64,000 bases of DNA from Flavobacteriales bacterium (GTDB lineage Bacteria; Bacteroidota; Bacteroidia; JACJYZ01): assembly GCA_020635855.1 (NCBI GenBank), contig JACJYZ010000002.1, positions 434,001 to 498,000 of the forward strand, given 5' to 3'. Made by a program: the position numbers and the translations under genes. Shown piece by piece: positions 1 to 9,920 of the stretch; position 1 is the stretch's first letter; each line of letters begins with the position of its first letter. Under the pieces are notes generated by a model. It saw only the letters and a program-made list of their open reading frames with translations, was not told the origin of the DNA and did no database searches.

Positions 1-1809
1 GGCCCGTGAATTAACGGACAGTTGCGAAGGGAAGAGGTTTTCTTCCATCCCAACCACAAAAACATAGGGAAATTCAAGGCCCTTGGCTGCGTGCACGGTC
101 ATCATCAGCACCCGATCCGGGTTTTCCTCATCGTCCCTGTCCGAATCGGTCAGCAGGGCGATGTCTTGCATGAAATCGGACAACGTCTTCTGCCTTACTT
201 CACCCGTCACCATATCCAGTTCCTCTTTGTCGCAAAAGGCACGCACCCCGTTCAGCAATTCCTGGATGTTCTCATACCGGCTGATGCCCTCGGGTGTTTT
301 GTCGTCATAAAGGCTTTTCATCAACCCGGATGTGGATGCAATCTCTTCCGCAACTTCGTAAGCTGCTTTTAAAGACTGCAACCCGTGAAAATGTTTGATC
401 AGCGCCGAGAAGCCGTTGAGTTTGGATTGCACCCCCCGGTTGAAGTGCTGGTTCAGGAGGCCCGGGTTCTGTAACACCTCCCAGTAGCTGTTGCCACTGG
501 ATGTGGCCAGGAAACCAAGTTTGTCTACCGTGGTTTGCCCGATGCCGCGGGCCGGGTAATTGATGATGCGTTTCAGGGCTTCTTCGTCATGCGGGTTGAT
601 CAGCATCCTGAAATAAGCCAACAGGTCTTTGATCTCTTTGCGCTGGTAAAAAGAGATGCCACCGTATATTTTATAAGGTATGTTGAGTCTTCGGAACGCT
701 TCTTCCATGGCACGCGATTGCGCATTGGTGCGATACAGCACGGCGAAGTCGCTGTTTGGGTGCTGGCCCTCCATCTTCAGTTGAAAAACCGATTGGGCGA
801 CCCATTTGCCTTCTTCCTGGTCGCTGTGGGCCCGCATGACGCGGATGGGTTGGCCGGCTTCGTTGGCGGTCCAGACTTCTTTGCGCAACCGTTCCCGATT
901 GTGCGATATCAGGCTGTTGGCTGCATTCACGATGGTTTGGGTGGAACGGTAGTTCTGCTCGAGGCGGAACACCTGCAAATCCGGGTAATCTTTTTCGAAA
1001 TTAAGGATGTTCTGAATGTTTGCACCACGGAAGCCGTAGATGCTTTGGGCGTCATCCCCTACTACGCATATGTTCTGGTAAGCGCTGGCCAGTTTTTTGA
1101 TGATCGCGTACTGGGCGTGGTTGGTATCCTGGTACTCATCCACCATGATGTAGCGGAACTTGTGTTGATACTTGTGCAGAACTTCCGGAAATTCTTTCAG
1201 CAGGCGGTAGGTGTTCACCAATATGTCGTCGAAGTCCATGGCTCCCGCCTTGAAGCATCTTTCCGAATAAATCTGGAAGATGGTAGCCAGTTCGGTTCTT
1301 CCTGAAGCATGATCGTCAGACTGAATATTGGGATCCTGTTTGTATTCGGCTACCGAGATCAGGCTGTTTTTGGCTGAAGAGATGCGATGCAACACGTAGC
1401 CGGGCTGGTATACCTTGTCATCAAGGTTTCTTTCTTTGATGATGCTACGCAGCAGGCTTTTGGAATCATCGGTATCATAAATGGTGAAGTTGGACGGGTA
1501 GCCGAGCCTTTCGCCTTCCATGCGCAGGATGCGGGCGAATACGGAGTGGAAGGTGCCCATCCATAGGTTCCGGGCTTCGTGATCACCGACAATCTCCATG
1601 ATGCGGTTTTTCATCTCACGGGCAGCCTTATTGGTGAAGGTGAGGGCCAGGATGTTAAAGGCATCCACGTCGTTGCGCATCAGGTGAACGATGCGGTAAG
1701 TCAGCACGCGGGTTTTGCCGGAGCCGGCTCCGGCGATGACCATGACAGGTCCTTCAAGGCATTCGATGGCGTGGCGTTGCGCATCATTCAGGTGATCCAG
1801 GTATCCCAT
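1..1809 (-). CDS. UvrD/PcrA-type superfamily 1 DNA helicase (3' end cut off by window)
   Basis: Reading the minus strand from ATG at 1809 gives 603 codons with no stop before the window edge, so the C-terminus is missing (the family is usually about 720-780 aa). The start MGYLDHLNDAQRHAI is followed by Walker A AGAGSGKT near residue 26. Further on come motif II DEYQDTN (about residue 225), VGDDAQSIYGFRG and LEQNYRST, the classic order of SF1A helicase motifs. An in-frame stop lies 18 nt upstream of this ATG, which fixes the start. The family unwinds DNA 3'-5' in nucleotide excision and mismatch repair and removes proteins from DNA. It is divergent from the ribosomal cluster. UvrD and PcrA cannot be told apart without the C-terminus. 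Confidence 0.93.
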   Translation of the reverse strand, partial: MGYLDHLNDAQRHAIECLEGPVMVIAGAGSGKTRVLTYRIVHLMRNDVDAFNILALTFTNKAAREMKNRIMEIVGDHEARNLWMGTFHSVFARILRMEGERLGYPSNFTIYDTDDSKSLLRSIIKERNLDDKVYQPGYVLHRISSAKNSLISVAEYKQDPNIQSDDHASGRTELATIFQIYSERCFKAGAMDFDDILVNTYRLLKEFPEVLHKYQHKFRYIMVDEYQDTNHAQYAIIKKLASAYQNICVVGDDAQSIYGFRGANIQNILNFEKDYPDLQVFRLEQNYRSTQTIVNAANSLISHNRERLRKEVWTANEAGQPIRVMRAHSDQEEGKWVAQSVFQLKMEGQHPNSDFAVLYRTNAQSRAMEEAFRRLNIPYKIYGGISFYQRKEIKDLLAYFRMLINPHDEEALKRIINYPARGIGQTTVDKLGFLATSSGNSYWEVLQNPGLLNQHFNRGVQSKLNGFSALIKHFHGLQSLKAAYEVAEEIASTSGLMKSLYDDKTPEGISRYENIQELLNGVRAFCDKEELDMVTGEVRQKTLSDFMQDIALLTDSDRDDEENPDRVLMMTVHAAKGLEFPYVFVVGMEENLFPSQLSVNSRA

Positions 1810-1965
1810 GCCCCAAAAGTAGCATCATTGGCACGGTCTGGCAAGTAAACTTTTCAACGGGTTCATCGATGGTTGATTCCGTGTTCCGGTGCCCACAAAA
1901 ATCACCTGAAGGTTGTGCTTTGAAAATGGGACAAAAGAATGTATTGAAAATCTTCATCCGGTATG

Positions 1966-1995
1966 TTGGTTTTTTAAAAAATCCTTGTACCTTTG
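1966..1995 (+). promoter_or_regulatory. Bacteroidota sigma-A promoter of the ribosomal cluster
   Basis: TTG at 1966-1968 is followed after exactly 19 nt by TACCTTTG at 1988-1995. This matches the Bacteroidota consensus TTG-N19-TAnnTTTG for the primary sigma factor. The expected transcription start is near 2002, leaving a leader of about 60 nt before rpsL. No other equally good promoter was seen inside the cluster, so this probably drives much of it. Confidence 0.8.
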
Positions 1996-2063
1996 CAGCC
2001 CCTAAATTGGGAGAAAACTTGAATAAAAGGCCCCCGAATACTGAAAATTAAAGAAACAAGAGA

Positions 2064-2447
<384 letters not shown>

Positions 2448-2461
2448 ATGTTAGTTCAGCC

Positions 2462-2929
2462 ATGAGAAAAGGAAGAGCAAAAAAGAATTATCTGCTGCCG
2501 GATCCAAAATTCAAGGACACCCTGGTAACACGTTTTGTAAACGACCTGATGTTGAGCGGTAAGAAGAGCATCGCATACGAGATTTTTTACGGTGCTATTG
2601 AGCGTGTGAGTGAGCGTACCAAGGAAGACGGTCTGGAAATCTGGAAAAAGGCGCTGACGAATGTCACTCCCCAGGTTGAGGTGAGAAGCCGTCGTGTGGG
2701 TGGAGCCACCTTCCAGATTCCTCAGGAAGTTCGTCCGAGCAGGAAGACTTCCCTGGGCATCAAATGGCTGATTAAGTATTCAAGGGAGAGAAAAGGCCGC
2801 AACATGAGCGACAAACTGGCTGAAGAGATCATTGCAGCGTCAAAGGAAGAAGGAGCGGCCTTCAAGAAGAAGGAAGATACACACCGCATGGCAGAAGCCA
2901 ACAAGGCGTTTTCACATTTCAGGTTCTAA
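2462..2929 (+). CDS. rpsG: 30S ribosomal protein S7
   Basis: 155 aa, the normal length. It starts MRKGRAKKNYLLPDP and contains the conserved VEVRSRRVGGATFQIP motif at the E-site and mRNA exit region. The S7 family nucleates assembly of the 30S head and in other bacteria regulates the str operon translationally. It lies between rpsL and fusA in the usual str order. Confidence 0.98.
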   Translation: MRKGRAKKNYLLPDPKFKDTLVTRFVNDLMLSGKKSIAYEIFYGAIERVSERTKEDGLEIWKKALTNVTPQVEVRSRRVGGATFQIPQEVRPSRKTSLGIKWLIKYSRERKGRNMSDKLAEEIIAASKEEGAAFKKKEDTHRMAEANKAFSHFRF

Positions 2930-2944
2930 GCAGGAGAAGCAACA

Positions 2945-5059
2945 ATGAGTAATCTTAAACAAACAAGGAACATCGGTATCATGGCGCACATTGATGCCGG
3001 TAAGACCACCACTTCCGAGCGCATCCTGTTCTACACCGGTGTGAATTATAAGATCGGTGAGGTGCACGATGGTGCGGCTACCATGGACTGGATGGTGCAG
3101 GAACAGGAGCGCGGTATCACCATTACCTCCGCTGCTACCACATGTTTCTGGACTTACAGAGGAGAGAAGTTCAAGATCAACCTGATTGATACTCCGGGCC
3201 ACGTAGATTTTACCGTTGAAGTGGAGCGCTCCCTGCGTGTACTTGACGGTGCTGTGGCTCTTTTTTGTGCCGTGGGTGGTGTTGAACCCCAGTCAGAAAC
3301 CGTATGGCGTCAGGCCAATAAGTACCACGTTCCGAGGATTGCTTTCGTGAACAAGATGGACCGTTCAGGTGCCGATTTCTTCAATGTGGTTGACCAAGTC
3401 AAAACCCGTTTGAGCGCAAAACCGGTTCCCCTGCAAGTTCCCATCGGTGCCGAAGAAACTTTCAAAGGTGTTGTGGACCTGATCCGCAACCAGGCCATTG
3501 TATGGGACGAGGCATCTCTTGGTGCCAAATATGACGTGATCGATATCCCGGAAGACCTGAAGGAAACCGTTGATCAGTGGAGAAGCCACTTGATCGAGTC
3601 GGTAGCTGAATACGATGATCAGCTGCTGGAAAAATTCTTTGATAATCCGGATTCTATCTCCGAAGAGGAGATCACGGCGGCGATTCGCAAAGCCACCATC
3701 GATATGACCATCGTTCCGATGATGTGCGGATCTGCATTCAAGAACAAAGGTGTACAAACCATGCTGGATGCAGTGACCACTTTCCTGCCCAGTCCGCTGG
3801 ATGTACCACCCGTACATGGAGTAAATCCTGATACCGGTGCAGAAGAAGTTAGAAAAGCAGATCCTTCCGACAAGATGGCCGCCCTGGCCTTCAAGATTGC
3901 TACCGACCCGTATGTGGGCCGTCTGGCATTTTTCCGGATGTACTCAGGTAGCCTCTCAGCAGGCTCTTACGTCCTGAACACCAGGTCGGAGAATAAAGAA
4001 CGTATTTCCCGTATCTTCCAGATGCACTCCAACAAGCAAAACCCGATCGAAAAGATCGAAGCCGGTGATATCGGCGCTGCTGTTGGCTTCAAAGATATCC
4101 GCACAGGTGATACCCTGTGTGATGAGAAGGCACCGATCGTACTGGAAAGCATGAGCTTCCCTGATCCGGTGATCGGACTGGCCATTGAACCCAAAACACA
4201 GGCCGATGTGGATAAGCTCGGCGTAGCGCTGGGTAAACTGGCTGAAGAAGATCCGACCTTCCGGGTACAAACCGACGAAGAAACCGGTCAGACCGTGATC
4301 AGTGGTATGGGTGAGCTGCACCTGGATATCATCGTGGACCGTCTGCGCCGTGAGTTCAAAGTTGAATGTAACCAGGGTGCACCCCAGGTTGCCTACAAGG
4401 AAGCCATCACCAAACAGGTTGAGCATCGTGAGCTGTACAAGAAGCAAACGGGTGGTCGCGGTAAGTTCGCCGACATTTATGTGAAGGTAGGTCCCCGCAC
4501 GCTGAAGGAAGAAGATGTACCCGGACTCGAATTTGTGAACAAGATCAAAGGCGGTAACATTCCGAACGAATTCATTCCGTCCGTTGAAAAGGGCTTCAAA
4601 AACGCAATGGGAACCGGCGTATTGGCAGGTTACCCCTTGGAAAACCTTTCGGTGGAATTGTTCGACGGATCTTACCACGATGTGGATTCTGATTCTCTGT
4701 CGTTCGAAATTTGTGCACGTGCAGCGTTCCGTGAGGCTTGCAAGAAAGCCGGACCGGTGTTGTTGGAGCCCATCATGAAGGTGGAAGTTGTAACCCCGGA
4801 TGAATACATGGGTGATGTTGTGGGTGACCTCAACAGACGCCGTGGTCAGATGGAAGGTATGGATTCCCGTGCAGGTGCCCAGGTGGTGAAAGCGAAAGTG
4901 CCTCTGTCGGAAATGTTCGGTTATGTGACCACGTTGCGTACCCTGACCTCAGGACGTGCCACTTCTACCATGGAATTTTCTCACTACGCTGAAGTTCCGC
5001 GTAACATTGCGGATGATGTGATATCAAAAGTCAAAGGTCAAAAAGCTGAAGAAGTTTAA
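2945..5059 (+). CDS. fusA: Translation elongation factor G
   Basis: 704 aa. GTPase motifs are all visible: G1 AHIDAGKTT (residues 14-22), G3 DTPGH (82-86) and G4 NKMD (136-139). Domain IV and V sequence such as GYPLENLSVELFDGS and GRATSTMEFSHYAEVP follows. EF-G drives tRNA-mRNA translocation and ribosome recycling with RRF. Only 4 nt separate it from rpsJ, so the str and S10 blocks are joined here with no tuf gene between them. Confidence 0.98.
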   Translation: MSNLKQTRNIGIMAHIDAGKTTTSERILFYTGVNYKIGEVHDGAATMDWMVQEQERGITITSAATTCFWTYRGEKFKINLIDTPGHVDFTVEVERSLRVLDGAVALFCAVGGVEPQSETVWRQANKYHVPRIAFVNKMDRSGADFFNVVDQVKTRLSAKPVPLQVPIGAEETFKGVVDLIRNQAIVWDEASLGAKYDVIDIPEDLKETVDQWRSHLIESVAEYDDQLLEKFFDNPDSISEEEITAAIRKATIDMTIVPMMCGSAFKNKGVQTMLDAVTTFLPSPLDVPPVHGVNPDTGAEEVRKADPSDKMAALAFKIATDPYVGRLAFFRMYSGSLSAGSYVLNTRSENKERISRIFQMHSNKQNPIEKIEAGDIGAAVGFKDIRTGDTLCDEKAPIVLESMSFPDPVIGLAIEPKTQADVDKLGVALGKLAEEDPTFRVQTDEETGQTVISGMGELHLDIIVDRLRREFKVECNQGAPQVAYKEAITKQVEHRELYKKQTGGRGKFADIYVKVGPRTLKEEDVPGLEFVNKIKGGNIPNEFIPSVEKGFKNAMGTGVLAGYPLENLSVELFDGSYHDVDSDSLSFEICARAAFREACKKAGPVLLEPIMKVEVVTPDEYMGDVVGDLNRRRGQMEGMDSRAGAQVVKAKVPLSEMFGYVTTLRTLTSGRATSTMEFSHYAEVPRNIADDVISKVKGQKAEEV

Positions 5060-5063
5060 TCTC

Positions 5064-5369
5064 ATGAGTCAAAGAATCAGAATCAAGCTGAAGTCCTACG
5101 ATCACAACCTGGTGGATAAGTCCGCCGAGAAGATCGTGAAAACCGTGAAGTCAACCGGTGCCGTGGTAAGCGGTCCGATCCCGTTGCCTACACATAAAAG
5201 GATTTACACCGTGTTGAAGTCGCCGCACGTCAACAAGAAGGCAAGAAACCAGTTCCAGTTGAACGCCTACAAGCGTTTGATGGATATATACAGTACAACT
5301 TCCAAAACGGTTGATGCACTCATGAAACTGGAATTGCCCAGCGGAGTGGAAGTTGAAATCAAAGTCTGA
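5064..5369 (+). CDS. rpsJ: 30S ribosomal protein S10
   Basis: 101 aa with the typical RIRIKLKSYDHNLVD start, the GPIPLPTHKRIYTVLKSPHV loop and the ending MKLELPSGVEVEIKV. S10 belongs to the 30S head and in other bacteria also acts with NusB and NusG in antitermination. It is the first gene of the S10 block, directly after fusA. Confidence 0.98.
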   Translation: MSQRIRIKLKSYDHNLVDKSAEKIVKTVKSTGAVVSGPIPLPTHKRIYTVLKSPHVNKKARNQFQLNAYKRLMDIYSTTSKTVDALMKLELPSGVEVEIKV

Positions 5370-5393
5370 CGATTGCATTTTTAAGATACAGCC

Positions 5394-6011
5394 ATGGCAG
5401 GTATTATTGGAAAAAAGCTGGGGATGACCAGCACGTTTTTGGAAAACGGTAAGAACATCGCATGTACGGTGATTCAGGCCGGTCCATGTGTGATCACCCA
5501 GGTGAAGACCGCTGAAAAGGATGGATATGAAGCCGTTCAGCTTGCCTTCGATGATAAGAAGGAAAAGAGTGTGACGAAGGCCGAGAAAGGGCACTTCGCC
5601 AAAACCAAAGCTACACCCAAGCACAAGGTGGTGGAGTTCCGGGATTTTCCTGAAGCGGGAAAAGAAGGGGATGCCGTAACCGTGGGTATTTTCCAGGAGG
5701 GAGATTGGATTGATGTGATTGGAACAAGCAAAGGAAAAGGCTTTCAGGGCGTTGTGAAAAGGCATGGTTTCAGTGGTGTGGGTGACCGCACGCACGGACA
5801 GCACGATAGACAGAGAGCCCCCGGTTCGGTAGGCGCTTCTTCTTTCCCTTCAAGGGTATTCAAGGGAATGCGCATGGCAGGACAAACAGGTCATGCACGT
5901 GTAAAAGTGCAGAACCTACAGGTAGTTAAAGTAGTTCCGGAAGAAAACGTGCTCATCGTGAGCGGCGCGATCCCGGGCCCCAAAGGATCTTATGTCCTGG
6001 TTGAGAAATAA
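5394..6011 (+). CDS. rplC: 50S ribosomal protein L3
   Basis: 205 aa, beginning MAGIIGKKLGMTSTF. The RTHGQHDRQRAPGSVGASS stretch forms the extension that reaches the peptidyl transferase centre, and MAGQTGHARVKVQNLQVVKV lies near the C-terminus. L3 is an early 50S assembly protein. It is followed 17 nt later by rplD. Confidence 0.98.
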   Translation: MAGIIGKKLGMTSTFLENGKNIACTVIQAGPCVITQVKTAEKDGYEAVQLAFDDKKEKSVTKAEKGHFAKTKATPKHKVVEFRDFPEAGKEGDAVTVGIFQEGDWIDVIGTSKGKGFQGVVKRHGFSGVGDRTHGQHDRQRAPGSVGASSFPSRVFKGMRMAGQTGHARVKVQNLQVVKVVPEENVLIVSGAIPGPKGSYVLVEK

Positions 6012-6028
6012 TAAAATTTGACGGTCAC

Positions 6029-6658
6029 ATGGAATTGACGGTAGTAAATATTCAAGGTAAAAAAACGAGCAAAAAGGTTAAGCTCAACGAAGCCATCTTC
6101 GGTATCGAGCCCAATGACCATGCCATTTACCTGGACGTAAAGCAGATCCTTGCCAACCGCAGACAAGGTACCAGCAAGGCGAAAGAGCGCAACGAGATCA
6201 AGGGTAGCACGAAGAAACTCCGCAAGCAAAAAGGCGGCGGCGGCGCCCGTGTGGGTAGCATCAACAACCCTTTGTTCAGAGGAGGTGGTCGTGTGTTCGG
6301 TCCGGAACCCCGCAATTACATCAACAAACTGAACAAGAAGGTCAGCCGTCTTGCAAGGATCTCTGCACTGGCTCATAAGGCAAAGGACAATCAACTGACC
6401 GTTCTGGAAGATTTTTCTTTCGACAACATCAAGACCAAGCAGTATGCCGACATGCTGAAGAGCCTGAATGTGGATGGCAGAAAGTCGCTGCTTGTGATCG
6501 ACAAGGTGGATAAGAACATTTTGCTTTCTGCACGCAATCTGCAGAACGCCCAGGTGGTTCAGGCAAGTGATATCAATACGTATGATATCCTCAATGCCAA
6601 AGGACTGCTGGTTACCGAAAGTTCACTGAAGGCGATTGATAACCTCTTAAGCGAATAA
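6029..6658 (+). CDS. rplD: 50S ribosomal protein L4
   Basis: 209 aa. The RQGTSKAKERNEIKGSTKK region and the glycine-rich GGGGARVGSINNPLFRGGG stretch form the loop lining the exit tunnel. L4 in some bacteria represses the S10 operon; no leader structure of that kind was looked for successfully here. It is followed after 2 nt by rplW, indicating tight coupling. Confidence 0.97.
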   Translation: MELTVVNIQGKKTSKKVKLNEAIFGIEPNDHAIYLDVKQILANRRQGTSKAKERNEIKGSTKKLRKQKGGGGARVGSINNPLFRGGGRVFGPEPRNYINKLNKKVSRLARISALAHKAKDNQLTVLEDFSFDNIKTKQYADMLKSLNVDGRKSLLVIDKVDKNILLSARNLQNAQVVQASDINTYDILNAKGLLVTESSLKAIDNLLSE

Positions 6659-6660
6659 CG

Positions 6661-6951
6661 ATGAGTGTAATTTACAAACCACTGATCACCGAAAAGCAAA
6701 CGGCAGCAACCGAAAAGCTGAATCAGTATGGCTTTCTGGTTGACACCAAAGCCAACAAGGTTGAGATCAAAAAGGCCGTGGAGGCGATGTACAAAGTCAA
6801 GGTGGATTCTGTGAACACCATGAAGTACAAAGGCAAGGCAAAGTCCCGCTATACCAAACGCGGTTTCTTTTCAGGAAGGACCAATGCTGTGAAGAAAGCG
6901 GTTGTATCCCTGGCTCCAGGTGAAGCAATTGATTTTTACAGCAACTTATAA
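6661..6951 (+). CDS. rplW: 50S ribosomal protein L23
   Basis: 96 aa. It starts MSVIYKPLITEKQT and contains FLVDTKANKVEIKKAVE and YTKRGFFSGRTNAVKKAVV, the standard L23 fold. L23 surrounds the tunnel exit and is the docking site for trigger factor and SRP. Start ATG is 2 nt after the rplD stop. Confidence 0.97.
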   Translation: MSVIYKPLITEKQTAATEKLNQYGFLVDTKANKVEIKKAVEAMYKVKVDSVNTMKYKGKAKSRYTKRGFFSGRTNAVKKAVVSLAPGEAIDFYSNL

Positions 6952-6972
6952 GATTAAGATTAGATAAGGATC

Positions 6973-7797
6973 ATGGCACTAAGAAAATTAAAACCCGTAA
7001 CGCCCGGTCAGCGCTTCAAAGTGATCAGCTCTTTCGAAGCGATCACTACCGATCGCCCCGAGAAGTCGTTGTTGGCCAAGAAGAAGAGTTCAGGTGGCCG
7101 TAACCGCACCGGTAAAATGACTGTCCGCAACATCGGCGGTGGTCATAAGAAACGTTACCGTGTGGTCGACTTCAAACGTGATAAACATGGCATCCCTGCA
7201 ACGGTGAAAACGATCGAGTACGATCCCAACCGCAGTGCACGTATCGCCCTGTTGTTCTACGCCGATGGTGAAAAGCGTTACATCATTGCTCCCGCCGGAC
7301 TGGAAGTAGGTCAGGAAGTGGTATCCGGTAAAGGTGCAGCGCCAAGAACAGGCAACGCCCTCTTTCTGGCAGAAGTGCCACTGGGTACCGTTGTGAGCAG
7401 CATCGAACTGAATCCGGGCGCAGGTGCGGCCCTTGCACGCAGTGCCGGAACTTCCGCTCAGCTTGTGGCCCGCGAAGGAAAATACGCCACCATCAAATTG
7501 CCTTCGGGTGAAACCCGCATGGTACTGACCAGCTGCCTGGCAACCATCGGTGCTTCATCCAACTCAGATAAATCATTGGAAGTTTCAGGTAAGGCCGGTC
7601 GCAGCCGTTGGTTGGGACGCCGCCCCCGCACAAGAGGTGTGGCCATGAACCCGGTCGATCACCCGATGGGTGGTGGTGAAGGTAAGTCTTCAGGTGGACA
7701 TCCACGTTCCAGAAAGGGTTTACCTGCCAAGGGATACAAGACCCGCTCCAAGAAGAAGTCATCAAATCGTTTCATTGTAGAAAAAAGGAAGAAGTAA
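6973..7797 (+). CDS. rplB: 50S ribosomal protein L2
   Basis: 274 aa, normal length. It carries SGGRNRTGKMTVRNIGGGHK and the C-terminal NPVDHPMGGGEGKSSGGHP segment with the conserved histidine close to the peptidyl transferase centre. L2 is needed for subunit association and peptide-bond formation. It is followed 3 nt later by rpsS. Confidence 0.98.
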   Translation: MALRKLKPVTPGQRFKVISSFEAITTDRPEKSLLAKKKSSGGRNRTGKMTVRNIGGGHKKRYRVVDFKRDKHGIPATVKTIEYDPNRSARIALLFYADGEKRYIIAPAGLEVGQEVVSGKGAAPRTGNALFLAEVPLGTVVSSIELNPGAGAALARSAGTSAQLVAREGKYATIKLPSGETRMVLTSCLATIGASSNSDKSLEVSGKAGRSRWLGRRPRTRGVAMNPVDHPMGGGEGKSSGGHPRSRKGLPAKGYKTRSKKKSSNRFIVEKRKK

Positions 7798-7800
7798 GCC

Positions 7801-8076
7801 ATGGCACGTTCCCTGAAAAAAGGCCCTTTTATCGACCATAAGCTGGAAAAACGTTCCCTGGAACAAGTAGCCAGCGGAAATAAAAAAGTGATCAAGACAT
7901 GGTCCCGCCGATCAATGATCGCTCCCGAGTTTGTAGGATTGACCTTCGCCGTACACAACGGAAATAAATTCATCCCTGTGTATGTAACGGAAAACATGGT
8001 GGGTCATAAACTTGGTGAGTTTGCGCCGACACGCACGTACCGTGGTCACGCAGGACATAAAAAAGACAAATCCTAA
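7801..8076 (+). CDS. rpsS: 30S ribosomal protein S19
   Basis: 91 aa. It opens MARSLKKGPFIDHKLEK, then TWSRRSMIAPEFVGLTFAVHN and GEFAPTRTYRGHAGHKKDK at the end, all diagnostic of S19. It contacts the A-site tRNA region of the 30S head with S13. Gap to rplV is 14 nt. Confidence 0.98.
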   Translation: MARSLKKGPFIDHKLEKRSLEQVASGNKKVIKTWSRRSMIAPEFVGLTFAVHNGNKFIPVYVTENMVGHKLGEFAPTRTYRGHAGHKKDKS

Positions 8077-8090
8077 TTCATTAACGGATC

Positions 8091-8525
8091 ATGGGAGCAA
8101 GAAAGAAATTACGCGCTGATGCGATCAAAGAGGAGAAGAAAAGCCTCTACTATGCCAAGCTGAACAATTGCCCTACTTCCCCCAGGAAGATGCGGTTGGT
8201 TGCTGACATGGTGCGCGGTTTGGATGTATACAAAGCCCTGAGCATTTTGGAATACAGCTCCAAGGATGCTGCTGGCAGGGTGGAAAAGTTGCTGAAATCT
8301 GCGATCGCGAACTACGAGCAGAAGTCAGACCAGCGCGCCGACGAGAGCCTCTTTGTGAAAGAGATTCATGTGGATCAGGGTCGCACCCTGAAGCGTATCA
8401 GCCCGGCACCACAAGGTCGTGCACACAGGGTTCGTAAGCGTTCCAATCACGTTACGCTGGTACTCGGAACCCGTGAGGCAATTGAACAAAAAGAAGAAGT
8501 TAAAAAAGAAGAAAACGCGAAATAA
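8091..8525 (+). CDS. rplV: 50S ribosomal protein L22
   Basis: 144 aa, slightly longer than the usual 110-135 because of a charged tail (EQKEEVKKEENAK). The core NCPTSPRKMRLVADMVRG and the tunnel hairpin TLKRISPAPQGRAHRVRKRS are intact. L22 lines the peptide exit tunnel with L4. Its TAA stop ends at 8525 and the rpsC ATG begins at 8526, so the genes abut exactly. Confidence 0.97.
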   Translation: MGARKKLRADAIKEEKKSLYYAKLNNCPTSPRKMRLVADMVRGLDVYKALSILEYSSKDAAGRVEKLLKSAIANYEQKSDQRADESLFVKEIHVDQGRTLKRISPAPQGRAHRVRKRSNHVTLVLGTREAIEQKEEVKKEENAK

Positions 8526-9236
8526 ATGGGACAGAAGTCAAATCCGATCAGCCTTAGGCTGGGTATCATCCGCGGTTGGGATTCCAATTGGTACGGAGGC
8601 CGGAACTACACCGAGAAACTGGTGGAAGATTACAAAATCCGCCAGTACCTCAACGCACGTCTTTCCAAGGCCAGCATTGCCAAAATCGTGATCGAAAGAA
8701 CACTGAAGCTGGTAACCGTGACCATCCACACCGCCCGTCCCGGAATCATTATCGGTAAAGGAGGAAAGGAAGTTGACAAGCTGAAGGAAGAATTGAAGAA
8801 GATCACCCGGAAGGAAATCCAGATTAACATTTTCGAGGTAAAACGCCCCGAACTGGATGCCCGTCTGGTGGCCGAAAGCATCGCCAAGCAAATCGAAGGC
8901 CGTATCTCTTTCCGCCGTGCCATGAAAATGGCGGTTGCCTCTACCATGCGTATGGGCGCGGAGGGAATTCGTGTAGCGGCAGCCGGTCGTTTGGGTGGTG
9001 CTGAAATTGCCCGGACCGAAAAATACCGTGAAGGACGTGTTCCCTTGCATACCTTCCGTGCGGATGTAGACTATGCATTGTGTGAAGCACATACCACCTA
9101 TGGCCGTATCGGTATCAAGGTGTGGATTTGCAAAGGTGAAGTTTATGGCAAACGCGACCTGTCGCCCAACGCTGCCATGCAACAAAAGGGTGGATCGCCT
9201 AAAGCTCCTCGCGGAGGCGGTTCCAGGAACAAATAA
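8526..9236 (+). CDS. rpsC: 30S ribosomal protein S3
   Basis: 236 aa. The start is MGQKSNPISLRLGIIRGWDS. The KH-domain loop GIIIGKGGKEVDKLKEEL lies near residue 75, and GCAEI-type sequence (GRLGGAEIARTEKYREGRVP) follows. S3 forms the mRNA entry tunnel and has helicase activity with S4 and S5. It begins immediately after the rplV stop with no spacer, suggesting translational coupling. Confidence 0.98.
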   Translation: MGQKSNPISLRLGIIRGWDSNWYGGRNYTEKLVEDYKIRQYLNARLSKASIAKIVIERTLKLVTVTIHTARPGIIIGKGGKEVDKLKEELKKITRKEIQINIFEVKRPELDARLVAESIAKQIEGRISFRRAMKMAVASTMRMGAEGIRVAAAGRLGGAEIARTEKYREGRVPLHTFRADVDYALCEAHTTYGRIGIKVWICKGEVYGKRDLSPNAAMQQKGGSPKAPRGGGSRNK

Positions 9237-9265
9237 GTTTGATTATCGAAATCTGAATATACGTC

Positions 9266-9691
9266 ATGTTACAGCCAAAAAGGACCAAGTACAGGAGGCA
9301 GCAAAAGCTGAAGGGATCGTTGGACGGCAATTCCGGCCGTGGACACCAGATCTCTTTCGGATCATTTGCCATCAAAGCCCTCGAACCGGGCTGGATCACC
9401 AGCCGGCAGTTGGAAGCTGCACGTATTGCGGTGACCCGTCATATGAAACGTGAAGGCCAACTGTGGATCCGCATCTTCCCTGATAAACCTATTACCAAGA
9501 AGCCCGCGGAAGTACGTATGGGTAAAGGTAAAGGCGCCCCCGAATATTTCGTGGCGGTTGTAAAGCCGGGTCGCATCATGTTTGAAGCAGACGGCGTATC
9601 TCAGGAACTCGCGCAGGAAGCCATGCGCCTGGCGGCTCAAAAGCTTCCGATCAAAACCAAGTTCATTGTCAGAAGGGATTACCAGGAATAA
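9266..9691 (+). CDS. rplP: 50S ribosomal protein L16
   Basis: 141 aa starting MLQPKRTKYRRQQKLKGSLD. Conserved sequences include WITSRQLEAARIAVTRHMKR, RIFPDKPITKKPAEVRMGKG and AAQKLPIKTKFIVR. L16 organises the A-site tRNA elbow region of the 50S. Followed after 8 nt by rpmC. Confidence 0.97.
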   Translation: MLQPKRTKYRRQQKLKGSLDGNSGRGHQISFGSFAIKALEPGWITSRQLEAARIAVTRHMKREGQLWIRIFPDKPITKKPAEVRMGKGKGAPEYFVAVVKPGRIMFEADGVSQELAQEAMRLAAQKLPIKTKFIVRRDYQE

Positions 9692-9699
9692 GCAAGATC

Positions 9700-9915
9700 A
9701 TGAAACAAGCTGTAATCAAAGAATTGGCATTATCCGATCTGAAAGATAAGATCGAGGAGCAGGAAGACCTGCTTAGCAAGCTGGTGATGAACCATGCAGT
9801 GGCTACCATTGAAAACCCGATGAAGATCAGGTACACGCGCAGGACCATTGCACGCCTGAAAACAGAATTGAACAAAAGGACGCAAGCCGCAGCGGAAACC
9901 GCTGATAAAAAATAA
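9700..9915 (+). CDS. rpmC: 50S ribosomal protein L29
   Basis: 71 aa. The short helical-hairpin protein carries the signature KIRYTRRTIARLKTELNKR near its C-terminal half. L29 sits at the tunnel exit near L23. Position between rplP and rpsQ is the canonical one and supports the call despite the low conservation of this family. Confidence 0.95.
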   Translation: MKQAVIKELALSDLKDKIEEQEDLLSKLVMNHAVATIENPMKIRYTRRTIARLKTELNKRTQAAAETADKK

Positions 9916-9920
9916 GAGCC

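Noticed and set aside
22..1305. Plus-strand open frames opposite the helicase gene
   Set aside because: The minus strand codes for clear helicase motifs throughout; the plus-strand frames are its antisense shadow.
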